From NCBI GenBank assembly GCA_958299035.1, contig CATQJL010000316.1, positions 5,668,674 through 5,732,673 of the forward strand: a stretch of DNA of 64,000 nt, given 5' to 3'. Of this stretch, positions 1 through 11,868 are shown one piece after another. The DNA comes from Cylicocyclus nassatus. Lineage: Eukaryota > Nematoda > Chromadorea > Rhabditida > Strongylidae. Position 1 is the first letter of the stretch. Each line of letters opens with the position of its first letter. Below the pieces are notes generated by a model, which saw only the letters and a list, made by a program, of their open reading frames with translations, was not told where the DNA came from and ran no database searches. The translations under genes were made by a program, and so were the position numbers.

Positions 1-1538
1 CTGATCAAACTTAGACCTTCTTTCACTGAAGCCTATGACGGGATACCGCAGATTCTTTTCAAGAAATGTGCATCATGTCTTTGCGTCCCACTCGCACACA
101 TATTCAACATATCTATGATGTTAGGCGAGGTTCCACAGATATGGAAAGAGGCGTTAGTAACGGCGATTCCCAAAGTTCCTAATGCGTCTTTTCTGACTGA
201 TTTTCGCCCCATCAGTTTGACTCCAACAGCAGTAAAGGTAATGGAGAAGGTTCTGCGGGATAAGCTACTTACATGGCTTGAAAAAACCAAAACTATTCCA
301 CCCAGTCAGCATGGTTTCATGGCAGGGTCTTCCACAGCCACTAACCTTGCTGACTCAGTTTTTGATTGGACTCTAGCTTTGAACAGAGGTGAATCAGTAG
401 ACATTGTTTATATAGACCTTTCGAAAGCATTTGATCGAGTTGATCATAAGAAGCTTGTGTGGAAACTGGAGCGAATCGGTGTAAGTGGTAACCTTTTGAA
501 ATGGTTTGAATCGTATCTGTGTAATAGAGCCATGACAGTCAAGGTAGGGCACTATTGCTCGGATAGACATGCTTGTGTTAGTGGTGTTCCACAAGGAGCA
601 GTTCTTTCTCCATTACTTTTTCTGATTTATACCGCTGATCTCCCGTCGATCTTGAGAACATCCGAGCATATAAAAATTCAAATGTATGCGGACGATATTA
701 AGATCTACGGGAGCTATAGCGCGAAAAATCGTGATGAAGTTAGATCTGCAATAGAGCATTCCCTGGAAAGAATGATAGAGTGGGCATCATTCTCTGGCAT
801 CCCAGTAAATTTGAATAAATGTTTTGTCATGCATTTAGGTGATAACGAGAATCTGTTTATGAGATAAGTGGAACGGTGTTGAAGAACTGTTTCATTGCCA
901 AGGACTTAGGAGTTCTAATAGATAATGACTTGAAGTTCTCGCATCACATTGACAACGTAGTTAATAGAGCATACTCAGTTCTTTTTTCTATCCTCCGATC
1001 TGTTCATACCGACAACCCATTGGTATTGAAGCGTTTATATAAAGCGTACGTTTTGCCTCACCTCGAATACTGTTCTGTGATATGGAATCCTTTTTCAAAA
1101 AGAGACATTTTGAAGTTAGAAAAAGTTCAACAAACATTTACTCGCATTTTGTTTCTGAGATGTCGTAAAAGATTAGCTTTCGATGAAATGCCTAAATATG
1201 AAGAACGCCTCAAGTCTTTGGCAGTGAAGAGTCTGGAATTTAGACGAACTTATCTAGATCTTATTTTCGCTTTTCGCCTCTTTCGTAAGGAAATTAGGCT
1301 TAGCGCAAGTAAGTACTGGATTTTCAGACCTAGTAGTAGGACGGGTGGGTTTAACATTCATTACAAACGTATTTATAGGAAACGCTTTCTACGAACATTT
1401 AATACTCTTTTTTACAGAACACCTAGATGGCTTAGCAGGCTGCCACTTTCGACGTTATCATCTGTTGAATCAGCTGCTTTTAAACGTAGAATAGCGCAAG
1501 TTGACCTATCACAAGTTAAGGGTTTTCATAACTACTGA
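1..1538 (+). pseudogene. Jockey/CR1-type LINE reverse transcriptase, 5'-cut and frameshifted
   Basis: This is the reverse transcriptase ORF of a non-LTR retrotransposon, which copies element RNA into the chromosome by target-primed synthesis. The reading frame is open from the window edge. It shows the fingers motif FRPISLTPTAVKVMEKVL, the DLSKAFDRVDH block, the GVPQGAVLSPLLFLIY block, and the catalytic YADD box at 685-696. At about 855-865 the frame shifts. The second frame (876-1538) resumes with the AKDLGVLIDNDLKFSHHI and PHLEYCSVIWNP thumb/C-terminal motifs typical of Jockey, CR1 and related clades. The endonuclease domain would lie upstream of the window. A single frameshift with no other break suggests a young copy, or one sequencing error. 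Clade assignment is from motif style only. Confidence 0.88.
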
Positions 1539-1852
1539 AACTATTTTCGCTTCCCGGTTTTTTTCAGGAATGTCGCGTCCCTTTTTTCTGTCGTCCTCCA
1601 ACATGACACATAATTCCACATAGTTTTTTGTTTGTTTGTAAAGTGTGGTGTTACTAACATTTGATATATATCATATTTACGTTTTAGTTTTTTCCTGTCA
1701 CTAACCCCAATTTTCTGGCCGACCACACACCGCTAGGTTCGTCGTCCTGAAATTGACTTGAGAGTTTTCTTGGAGAACTTGACGTTCATGGACCACATGC
1801 TCCATGTCTGAGGGAAATTGCTTCATACATACATACATACATACATACATAC
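1539..1852 (+). repeat. LINE 3' UTR ending in a (CATA)n tail
   Basis: AT-rich non-coding sequence follows the reverse transcriptase stop and ends in about seven CATA units at 1823-1852. Jockey/CR1-type elements commonly end in a short microsatellite rather than poly(A), so this is taken as the 3' end of the LINE. Confidence 0.65.
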
Positions 1853-3955
1853 GCTTCTGGCTTTTCCCCTGCTACTGTACTGGGTGTGTGGTCGATTGGT
1901 TATCTGCTGTGTTTTCTGCTCTTTTTTTGGCGCACTTCTAAGTGCATTTAAATAAAATAAAATAAATAAGAAATATTCATAACTTCTTTCGGAAGAGCGC
2001 ACAGCAGATACTGAAAACAGATCTGGAATCAGCGCTTCAAGATGCATTGAATGGTGTACTTTTCATTTCAAAAGGCCACTGTCACCAAGTATCTTTTCCT
2101 TCTAAGCCTTTTGCACCAAGGTCACCAGAAAATGTTGGTAAACGATTGGAATAGGATGCCAAGGAGAGTTTTTCAAATGCAGTGTCTAAGTAATTGATAA
2201 TTTGCAAATCCATATTAGTATCGGTAGGATTGGAAAAAGAAATAGAGCGAGCTCTGCATCTAGGAGCTATAGGATGAGTTGCGTTACTGTTAGACTGCGA
2301 GTTATTGACCCCTTTTGGAGCACTGTTCATGAACTGTTATTGTTGTGAAATATCGATGTGTTTTTTGTTTGATTTTTTTGAAGATATGAGATACAAGAGG
2401 ATGAGAAATACAAAAGAAAATACTAAGAAAAGTAACTAAATGCAAGAAGAAAAAAGATCAAGCTAAGAGAGTACCTCTAACTTGAAGTTGATAGTAGTGG
2501 TTGATGCGTATTCCTCGGTTGACAAATCTTCAGGTCAGCGAAATACCTTCTCTCTATCTTGAAGTCGATAGTAGTAGTGGATAGTTGGTTCCCTATCCTT
2601 GTTTGCTCGATGACAAATCCTCAGGTCAGCAGAATACCTTCTCCACTCCTCGTTTCGACGAATGGATGTCGTCCGCGGCCCGTGATGCTTATATAGGCAC
2701 AATCACGCGAAGTTGACCTGTAGCCCAGACGTTCGTCGATGGACTACAAGGCTCAAAGGCGTTGCCGCAGCATGTACCCACTTCTGGCGGCTAAATGTCA
2801 CTCTTAGTTGAGTGATTAGCTCAAGAAAATAAGCGCTGGGAGAGTAGCCTTTAGAGTGACTGCGGGCGATAAGATAGCCGCTGGGATTTCCACAGGCAAT
2901 TATAAAAACGGCCAGTGAAAATCCTTTTAGGCAAAAGTTATTCACAGTACATTTTTTACATGTGAAAACTTGATTTTGTGGGGTTCACAGTGCATTTTCC
3001 ACTTGCGAGTTCTTATTTACATATGTACAATGCCGGCTGTGGCGATAGTGTCGTTGAGTTATGTATGTGCGCGTTAAAAAAGAAACTAGGGTTTCCCAGT
3101 CGAAAAGAAAAGAAAGTATAAAAAGAAGTACCAATGATTCACGGTTCCGGGATATCACGCTCTAGAAAATCACGGCTCGCGGATTTTCAACTTAGAAAGT
3201 TGGACTCGTCTAGAAAGATCGCGTCGGAAAAATCACGATTCGCTTTTTCACGGCTAGGGGGATCACGGTTCGGAAATAGCAAGAAAAATTGATTGAATAT
3301 CAATAAATGGAAAATGTTATTTTAAATGGGGTAATCATATGAATACAAACTCAAACTCATCGCCTGACTCAAAAACTAAGGAAGGAAAATGACAAAATGA
3401 GATAAGAAAGGAATAATATGAGAAAAATAGCTGCGTAGAGACGTAGGAGATGAAGGCTGGTGCCGGTGGTGGAATTAAGCTAAGATCTGCAGAATCTAAC
3501 TTTTTACGATTTTTCCCATCAAGAAAAATGCGTTAGAATGAGTTCAATCAAACCGGGACCTCCATGTCAAGTCTAACGAGTTAATTACTCTCGGGACTTG
3601 ATCCCTCTACCCTGTTGTATTGCATCTTAACAGAAGAATTCTTGACTTGATGATTTTATCATTTATAACATGTATATAAAATGGGGGACAGAATTGGGGA
3701 GGGGACCACTGAGCACCCGGGAAGTGCCAGCTCGTTCCGGGCACCGCCCAGTTGGCGTGTAGACTGTCATACCATCTAATTAGTCTGCGTCGCGACAGAC
3801 CCTCTACCTAGGCAATGACTGAAGTTCGGAGCGAAAAAGAATTTACCAAGCCTGAATTGCTCCGAAAATGGCCCGGATCTTACAGTAGGCCCCGACGCCG
3901 CCAACACAGAAACTTCGAACCGCAAGGCCAGAGCACGCAACCATGAGGGCAAGGT
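1853..3955. other. AT-rich interval without a recognised gene
   Basis: No convincing exon is seen. Positions 2474-2642 hold two diverged copies of a roughly 85-bp unit (each has an AAGT[TC]GATAGTAGT motif followed by GACAAATC[TC]TCAGGTCAGC). Positions 3130-3280 contain short ATCACGG-type repeats. Open frames here are short and low in complexity. Confidence 0.5.
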
Positions 3956-3958
3956 CTC

Positions 3959-4205
3959 TACAGTCGTTTTCAATATATATTGGTCTTTTTCTACCGTATG
4001 CCTTCCAGCCTCAACATGATGTGGATTGGTAAGGCGCCGTATCGCTTCGCTTGCGCCACGTTGCTTTCCCGTCAAACTACGCCAAGCAAGCGTCCGCTAC
4101 GTGACGCAGACCAGGAGCGAGGCGGCGCCGCACCAGTCCACGTCATGTTGAGGCTGGAAGGCATACGGTAGAAAAGACCAATGCGTATTGAAAACGACTG
4201 TACCT
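3959..4205. repeat. Short palindrome, about 245 bp
   Basis: The sequence around TACCGTATGCCTTCCAGCC (left arm, about 3990-4010) returns inverted as GGCTGGAAGGCATACGGTA at about 4153-4171. Flanking CAGTCGTTTTCAATA is inverted at 4185-4200. The short protein frames across it are by-products of the palindrome. Confidence 0.8.
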
Positions 4206-4450
4206 TGCATGCACGTTTTTAGACACTCGCGCGGCGGCGGGCGCGCCTTTAGCGCTAATACAGTGCGAGCAGCGCGCCCTCTATTTGAGGCTGCCGTGCG
4301 AGCGGCGCGCAATTTATCAGTGAGCGGCGTGCCATGATGTCTTCCGCAATCTCACCCGCTGTAAGCACAAGCGATACCCGCGTGAAGTACGACGCAGTGT
4401 TTTGGATGTTTGGTTCTAATTCAATGAGGTTATCGCTGCTTCGCAAAGAG
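4206..4450. repeat. Dispersed repeat shared in inverted orientation with 19.04-19.21 kb
   Basis: The stretch around GTGAAGTACGACGCAGTGTT and TGGATGTTTGGTTC recurs reverse-complemented near 19,080-19,150. The adjoining GGCCCGGATCTTAC block near 3870 recurs at about 19,190. This indicates an unclassified dispersed repeat. Confidence 0.6.
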
Positions 4451-4738
4451 TTGTCTCATTAACACAAGTGGGGTTCTTCACAGAGAGTTAGTCCCCACAG
4501 GCACTGCGAGTAGATGCTGAGTTTGAACTCAAATTTGGAATTTTTGAACTCATGAATTTTCTAAATCTCAAATTCAAGGTTTGGGATCGCAATGCTTATG
4601 GGGACTAACTCTCAGTGGAAGAACCCTAGTTGTTTTAATGAGATAACTCCCTATTAATAATGAAACGAATCTCAGGACTTAGCTTTGGAGGATAGGCGTT
4701 TTGGGTGTACGGGTATAATTGAATTATCAAGGAAAATA

Positions 4739-5630
4739 TTAGGTTGTCCGGAAATTAATGCCCGTTTTACATTTCAACCGCAATAAGTGTCTACAAAATG
4801 GCCATCTTGCTTTTGCAACAGCTCTCATCCATCTCGAGTTTCGAGCCAAAAACTAAAGAGACTCAGCAGCCCGAAAATTCGAAAAAATCGTAACTAAGTT
4901 CATAAAAATTCCACAAAAATTCTAATTTGCTCGCGTAAACACTATTCATATAAGACATCAATATACGCCGTTGCCGTGTTTTTTTCTCTGTTAGGAACCA
5001 AGAAAACGGGAATTCATGCATTTGCCAAAGTGATGCTGTGCCGTCCCCACATAGGTAGTTGTATACCACAAGCCTGTAGAAGTACAGATTCAAATTTCCA
5101 GTTCTCTACAAGCTTTGATTCTCGAGAAATACCGAATATAGCCTTCCCTAGTTAAGTGGTCCAAGCTAAAATTCAAATTTTTCGAGAACTAAAGCTTGTA
5201 GAGAGCTGAAAATTTGAGTCTGTACTTCTACAGGCTTGTGGTATACAACTACCTATGTGGGGACGGCACAGCATCACTTTGGCAAATGCTTGAAAATTCC
5301 CGTTTTCTTGGTTCCTAACAGAGAAGAAAATACGGCAACGGCGTATATTGATGTCTTATATGGATAGTGTTTACGCGAGCAAATTAGAATTTTTGTGGGA
5401 TTTTTATGAACTGAGTTACGATTTTTTTTTCAAATTTTTAGGCTGCTGAGTCTTTTTAGTTTTTGGCTCGAAACTCGAGATGGATGAGAGCTGTTGCAAA
5501 AGGTAGATGGCATTTTTTTAGAGCTTGCTTTGCTCTATCGAATGGTACTTTGCATTCTATTTAGAAATGAAGAGAGTATGACTTATTGCGAATGAAATTC
5601 AAAACGGGCATTAATTTCCGGATTACCTCA
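4739..5630. mobile_element. Mariner-type foldback MITE
   Basis: A non-coding element with long inverted arms. The left end TTAGGTTGTCCGGAAATTAA is matched, reverse-complemented, at 5600-5630. TA dinucleotides flank both sides (4737-4738 and 5631-5632), as expected for Tc1/mariner target duplication. The arms (around 4870-5100 and 5200-5450) are near-identical inverted copies. It has no transposase and would need one supplied in trans. A second copy lies at 32,873-33,569. Confidence 0.85.
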
Positions 5631-7750
5631 TAACTGGGATTTTTTCCATTTTCTGCATTTTCATTAAAATTTCGTCAAAATTCGAGTTCTTCGCGTTTTC
5701 CTGCCTCAAAATTCAAAAACTTAGACGAAACACGTCTAAAGTGTGATAAAAGCTTATGGGCGACCATTCTGAAGGAAGGTTGCGTGGCCGCTTTCTTTTC
5801 AGCGAAGACACATCTTTGCCGGATATCTGCGCGCGGCGCCCCGCCCCTAAAACTTTTGAAAACAGGAAAAAAATCATATTCAGACATTACAGAAAAGGTT
5901 GAAAAAATTGTGGGGGTCTTCTTTATTGGAGATCTACCTAATCTGATTTTTTGGTGAATTATGGATGGTTTTTAAATCGATTTTTCAAAAATTGGCAAAA
6001 ACTCGGTTTTTCGTATTTCGGGTTACCGTAAAGCTAGGGGCCTGCAATTTTGCACATATACATCTAGTGTGTGCCTGACTAAACTGTAATTTTTTCAGAA
6101 TTTTAGGATCACCCTGGAGCGAGTTTTGAAAAACCCGATTCAAGACCAGGCCATAACTCGAGAGTGGGCGGGGCTAAGGGGGCGTGGCTATGACCAAAAA
6201 ATTCTCCGGGTCAAACTGGTCCGGGGGAACTTGGCCCGAGGGGCAGGGTTGATGCGGGGCCCGGTACGGAGAGGTAAAGATTCCTGGGTGAGCCTATTCA
6301 ATTTTCCAGTGGGTCTCACCCAATAAATAAGAGACTTTGCAATATATTGTATCGTCGTGCAATATATTGCACAGCCTATAATGGTGAATTTTCGCTGGTC
6401 AACGCGAATACATTGGGAGTGAAAAAATCACTTATTACTATGTAAGTGACGGACCAGAATTTCGAAAAATTTTTTAAAAAATCGGGAAAAATTGGGGAAT
6501 GCTGGGGCATAAGATAAAAGGTATTTAAGCATGTTAGGGCATTAATCAAAGTACTTAGGGATTTTTAAAAAATGTTAAAAGCGGTTTTTGAAGGATTTCG
6601 AATGCTCGTATATTCCAAGAATTTGAAAATTTCTAAGATTCTTTGATAAGGTTTAAAAAAATAGATGAGTGTTAAGATGATGAGGCGGAAGGTATTCAAG
6701 CATGTTAGGCACTAATTTAAGGTTCTTGAGGATTCTAAAAAATGTTCAAGGTGGTTTTTGAGGAATGTTGAATGCTCGCAAGGGAGGATTCAGAAAATTC
6801 TAGGATTTTTTAAAGAAGGTATAGAATAATAGATGAGTGTCGCGAAGATAAGGTAAAAGGGTTTAAGAGTTGTTGAAATCTTGATTGAGGTGGCTGAGGT
6901 CTTTTAGAACTAGTAGAATGAGGGTATTCGAATGTTTACGGGTGTTTGGATGTTCCGAAACTTCGAAAACCTTTAGAATTTTTTCAGAAAGTCTAGCGAA
7001 ATAGGTGAATATCTGGAAAAAATAGAAAACCTCTAAAATGTGAAAGTAGTTTGCTTGAGTGGTTGAAAAAGTTTTAAAATAGAAGCCAGATAAGTTTTCG
7101 AGTACCTAGAAGACGTTGAACGTTACGAAAGTTGGAAAAAAATTTTAAAATTTTTTTCAAAAAACCGTAAGGGTTATGTGAAAGCATTAAGTAGATAAGC
7201 GGATGCAACTGAGGACGTATCAGAGGCTTTAGCGAGGTTTTTGAAACTTTTGGAACGTCAATGTCAAATAGGTTTTCCAATAATCGAGATATTTTTATAA
7301 AATTTTTCTTAGATTTAAAACTGATTTCGGTGTGATACTAAAGTCATGAAATTTTGAGTCTGTTTTATTCTCAACAAACTTACAATATAGCGAATCTTCA
7401 GGCAGATTTTATCATTTTGAAGTTTGTTTGTGAGTTTTTCAATTTTTCCATCTTGGTGGGTGCGCAAAGACTTTTAGATTTGTTTCTGGAATTATGGAGA
7501 GCGAACGTAGAGGTATTTTTCTTATGAAACTATTATTGGAACAATGTTCCACTAAGGCCCTGGAGTTTCTGGTTTTCGGATTTTTAGTAAATTTTCTATT
7601 TGAGATGGTACAAATGAACAATGTTAATGCTTGCTTTCGACATGCCCCATTTTTGGATGAAGAAAGCTTTAGGACATATAGTTGAGACGAAATGTGCTGG
7701 AAAATTTACTAGTTGTTGTTCGATCGCATGTTCAATATAAATTTATTGCC
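5631..7750. other. AT-rich interval with degenerate tandem repeat
   Basis: No gene is recognised. From about 6,500 to 7,200 there is a degenerate tandem array with a period near 170 bp. Each unit has a GCATGTTAGGGCA-like start, a GGTTTTTGA block and an AATAGATGAGTGT block, with fading similarity in later units. Confidence 0.5.
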
Positions 7751-8362
7751 AACTAGCTGGCATACCCGGCTCCGCCGTATGTTCCGAATAAAAAATTCCA
7801 TTTCTTAACCGATCCGAACCAAACTTGGCACACATACACTTCGGGCCCCGGCGGGTGTCACAGTCCACTTTTCGTTATCGATTGATGTCGATTTTATCGA
7901 TTTTTTGCAAAATTTGAGCTACAGGGCTGGGATTTGGCACAGGGGGGGGGGTAATTGAGCATGCTGATTACGAATACAATATTAGTTTTCAAAACCGTGC
8001 ATTACTTTAATCGATTTTATCGATTTTTTTTTGCAAAGTTTGAGCTACGGGGCTGGGATTTGGCACAGGGGGGTGATCAGCATGCTCGATTACGTCCCCT
8101 GCCAAATTCCAGCCCCCTAGCTCAAATTTTGCAAAAAAATCGATAAAATCGATTAAAGTAATGCACGATTTCAAAAACTAATGTTGTATTCGTAATCAGC
8201 ATGCTCGATTACCCCCCTGGGCCAACGGCTATCGATCGATGACAAAAAGTAGCCTATGACACCCGCCGGGGCCCGTAGTGTATGTGTGCCAAGTTTGGTC
8301 CGGATCGGTTCAGAAATGGAAGTTTCTATTCGGAACATACGTACACACAGACATACATGCAT

Positions 8363-8401
<39 letters not shown>

Positions 8402-8421
8402 TTCAGCTTTATATATAAGAT
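7751..8421. mobile_element. Foldback element with AACTAGCTGG start and (CAGA)n tail, copy 1
   Basis: It starts AACTAGCTGGCATACCCGGC and ends in a CAGA microsatellite followed by TTTATATATAAGAT. The interior is an imperfect palindrome centred near 8090, built from ATCGATAAAATCGAT and CATGCTCGATTACCCCCC motifs. The termini resemble widespread invertebrate non-autonomous retroelement ends, but the class is not certain. The sister copy is at 58,323-59,045. Confidence 0.75.
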
Positions 8422-8601
8422 TTGCAGCTTGATATGAGATCATAAGAGGTAAATATGAAAGTGAGATTCAGTTTGGTACTATGTATGACGCACTAAAGAC
8501 AGCTATATGATACAAATAAGATATGATACAAAGTAGGAGGCAGCTGTATAATACAAACAACTATCTAGTGTGCAGGTTGCAAGGCATACGTACTTATAAA
8601 A

Positions 8602-10040
8602 CTATTTATTTTGCAAGAGCTGCATAATTTGTTCATGTATAAGCTTAGGCTTACGGCGTATCGTCTCCCACTGCTCTATTGTTAGTGATGGAAAATGACG
8701 GGTAAGTGGGCCAGCTTCTAATAACTCCAACTGCAATGGCATTTCGTCAGCACTGGCTTCCGCCTGACATTCCTACAAACAAAACCATACGAAATCCTTC
8801 ATAAACTAAGCATGCGATCCAGCTTACGACTGCGTAAATTTCTTCGCCCACAACTGCTACGCAGCAGCCGTAACGATGACCGTCATCCTCAAAATGGCGT
8901 GCACCCAACAAGATAACCAGCGGTTTTGGATCGTTCCGCTTTCGGTAGAGAATAAGAACAACCGATTCCATGTGTTCAAAAGCAGCTTCCGTCGCTTAGC
9001 AACTGCGCCAAAGGAGATGCAACCTTTACCAGAAACATGGCAGGGTCCGGAAATACATCCTAAATACATCGATGTAATTTCATATCTAAACCTGGGTTAA
9101 AAGTGTATGCTTACACTTTTGGTGAAAACAGTGCGCCTGCTTATTGCAAATGCAACTCTTGGATCGGCAGCAGGAGTTTTTTCCAGCAGCAATCCTACTC
9201 CGCTTTCTGTGTCACCAGAAATAGAAGTTCTCCAATGTCGAATTCAGGCCTTTTATGTAAGCTAAGATCCTCTTCTGAGAGAGACGCTCAAAATTCCACA
9301 CTCTTTGGACATGGATGCTCCGTCTTGCCGATTGTAGAAAGACGAAGCTGTGTGAATCAATGTGCATACAAAAATTATTAGCGGAATAAAATATATAAAT
9401 AACGGAATATTCACCTTCTGCTGCAGCCGGATCGCACACTTGACATATGCACGGATAATTGTCTGGGAAGTTAGGTATGTTTGGATTTCTCTCCGTTCTC
9501 CCACAGTTCCGCAATAACTGCTCACCAGCCTGTAAAACTATTTTCATTGTGCAGAACTTTTCATTATGTATGAGATGATTTTGCTTAAACTTACCTTGAT
9601 ATCGCGTTTAGCTACCAAACAATGCAACCATCGAACACGACGTTCGCCAAAGCGAATACAACGTAGGACTAGATTTGCATGCTCTATCGACTGGTTGATA
9701 AGTCGACCAAGCGTTACTATTGCCTTGTATGAGTCGCAATGTGCAAGTAAGATAAAATCGCAACCGCGTCTTCTAAATCCATGCCAATACTTGATCACTT
9801 TATGGCGTTCCTCTTCAATGAGTTTTTTGAGAGAATTTCTTATGTCTTCCACCTTTCCTTGATAGCCACTAGATACAAACAATATTATCGTCAAATCAAA
9901 AATCTCTATCATTTCAGAAAGTGCTCTTACCGAACATCGGCAACCGCCATTTCTTTAGCGATATCTACCTTGGCGTAAACACCTCGTCCATTGATGGTAG
10001 GCATCTCACGCACTTCAAGCCACGGAAAGTCCTTAAACAT
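8602..10040 (-). CDS. Divergent SET-domain protein (KMT5A/PR-Set7-like)
   Basis: SET proteins transfer methyl groups from S-adenosylmethionine to lysines, often on histones. Seven exons fit with continuous phase: 9931-10040, 9595-9868, 9415-9529, 9302-9347, 9117-9229, 8828-8994 and 8602-8772, giving 331 residues. Exon 1 carries INGRGVYAKVDIAKE, and the next junction creates the RGYQGK block. Exon 2 has LGRLINQS and AKRDIKAGEQLL; exon 3 has a post-SET-like CICQVC. The pattern (GRG, Y.G, RLIN-S, DI.AGE.L) is that of SET domains. The usual NHS is NQS, and the usual YDYG is replaced by RNCG, so activity is doubtful. The C-terminal exons encode an unrecognised domain (SGVGLLLEKTP, YRKRNDPKPLVILLGARHF). 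The fourth intron (9230-9301) has a weak acceptor; without it the protein stops at 9262 after 194 residues. The start follows an ACAG suited to trans-splicing. SET call firm, function inferred. Confidence 0.78.
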
Positions 10041-11868
10041 GCTGTCGTTTCCATTAAACGATTAAATTCTCAAGATTCGCACCTGTACAGTATACTTGGG
10101 TAATTCGAAAATTTTTCATCGAATGAATGAATATCGAATAAATTCGAAAGAGAAAAATTTCGAATAAACGAATATCGAGTAAATTCGAAAATGAAAAGTC
10201 TTGAATAAACGAATATCGAATAAATTCGAGGTTCAAAATTTCTCGAATGAATGAATTTCGAATAAATTCGGGAAATCAAAAAAGTCGAATGAATGAATAT
10301 TGAATATATTCGAACATTGGAAGTCGAATATCGAATAAATATTCGAATGATTTATCGAATAACTAGAGCAACCATATCTCAAACTTGCCGACATATCTGG
10401 CTAAAGCCGATCCATTCATAATCAGCACCCTCGTATCCCCTTTACCAACTCCTAGCTCAAAATTCTCCGAAAACCGCTGAAATCGATAAAATAGATTTCG
10501 GTTTTAATCAGCATCCTTATTTACCCCCCCCCCCCTCCCCACTGTACCAACTCCCAACCTCGTAGCCCAAGATTTCCCAAAAATCGACAAAATCGATAAA
10601 GTAAATTTTTATCCATAATGAGCACCCTGACTTGCCCCCCCCCCTGTACCAACTCCCAGCTCAAACTTATCCAAAAAATAATAAAGTTGGTCGGTTTGGC
10701 AACTAGCCTGTACGTCAGCAAAAAGTCATATTTTACCCTTTAGTGGACGATCTAAAAAGGCAGTCGATATAAATTTTTATGCTGTGCCCAAAAAACTCTT
10801 CTTCATATTCTTTCTTCCGCGAAGCGAGCACGAATGCCCCTGTAGCATAATAATCAGCATAATCAACTCGACCATACTGCAGGCATTTCAGTGGCGACTG
10901 GTTTGGCAATAGTCAAATTGCCCAAAACTTATTCTAAAAGTACAGAATGCAGGGCATTTATCTTTTTAGTAAGTTGTACACGCTAAACATTTGTGGTAAG
11001 CTGGCGTTACATTTGAAGACATCTCGTAACTGGTAAATCGCGTACGGCGATCTAAACCGTCTAATCCTGCACTACAACTGCGATGTCCTTTATTCAAAAT
11101 GCACCAATTCGCAAGCGAATAGAGGCAGTTGTGCAATACAACTTATGCGAGCAAGAGTGCTCACTAGTGTGGGCTTTGCGTACCACAAGCATGAGCAATG
11201 CAAAAAAAGAAGATAAGGCATTTCAAAACACTTTCATTATACGAACTCGGAACAAGATTGGATTTGATAGCTTATTTGCTGATTTGGCGCCAATAGCAGT
11301 GCGAACAATCTCATTTATCGAAAAAGCACCAGCACCTAAAATCCATATATGATTTTTTTTACTGTCGCAAGCAGTCGGAAGAATGCGATTCTCCATACAG
11401 TTCAGAGGTATAACGATTGCAAAAGATGCATTACCGAGTTTTGGGAAAAAAACGCAGACGAAGCGAGCTTGATACTCAGCAGTTGGCTATACAACAAAGT
11501 CGAATACTCTGAATACGGAGTTCATTCGAATACGAATTCGAATAAACATTTGAATGAAACATTCGAATAAAATCTATTCGGAACCCGGTTTTTTGATTAT
11601 GCGAGTTTTCGAATAATATTCGAATCCTCGTTTTTTTATTATTCGAGTTTCGAATTTTATTCGAAACTCCGTCTACTCAATTATTCGAGTTTCGAATATT
11701 ATTCGAAAATGGAAGAACTCCGAATATCGAATTTTGAATACGAATATATTCGAATGTTTTATTCGAATGATCGAATTTCTATTCGATTCGGACCCAAGTA
11801 TACTGTACAGGCTGTGCATGAGATCGACGTAAAAAACTGGTTCTGCTGAGGCACAGTCTCGATCTTTG
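10041..11868. other. Intergenic repeats: TTCGAATA-type and CGATAAAATCGAT-type
   Basis: Positions 10,100-10,365 and 11,500-11,800 are AT-rich degenerate arrays of TTCGAATA-like units, on both strands. Positions 10,390-10,690 hold two to three units of a repeat of about 100 bp with ATCGATAAAAT, poly(C) and GTACCAACTCCCAGC motifs. That repeat is related to the interior of the 7.75-kb foldback. A plus-strand open frame of 89 residues at 11,083-11,352 (starts MSFIQNAPIRKR) is of unknown reality. Confidence 0.6.

Noticed and set aside
8340..8405. CRISPR-like short repeats
   Set aside because: It is an uninterrupted CAGA microsatellite with no spacers, at the tail of a retroelement-like repeat in a eukaryotic genome.
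11083..11352. Possible plus-strand gene of 89 residues
   Set aside because: No splice partners, family match or conserved pattern; it is bordered by repeat arrays. Noted but not called.
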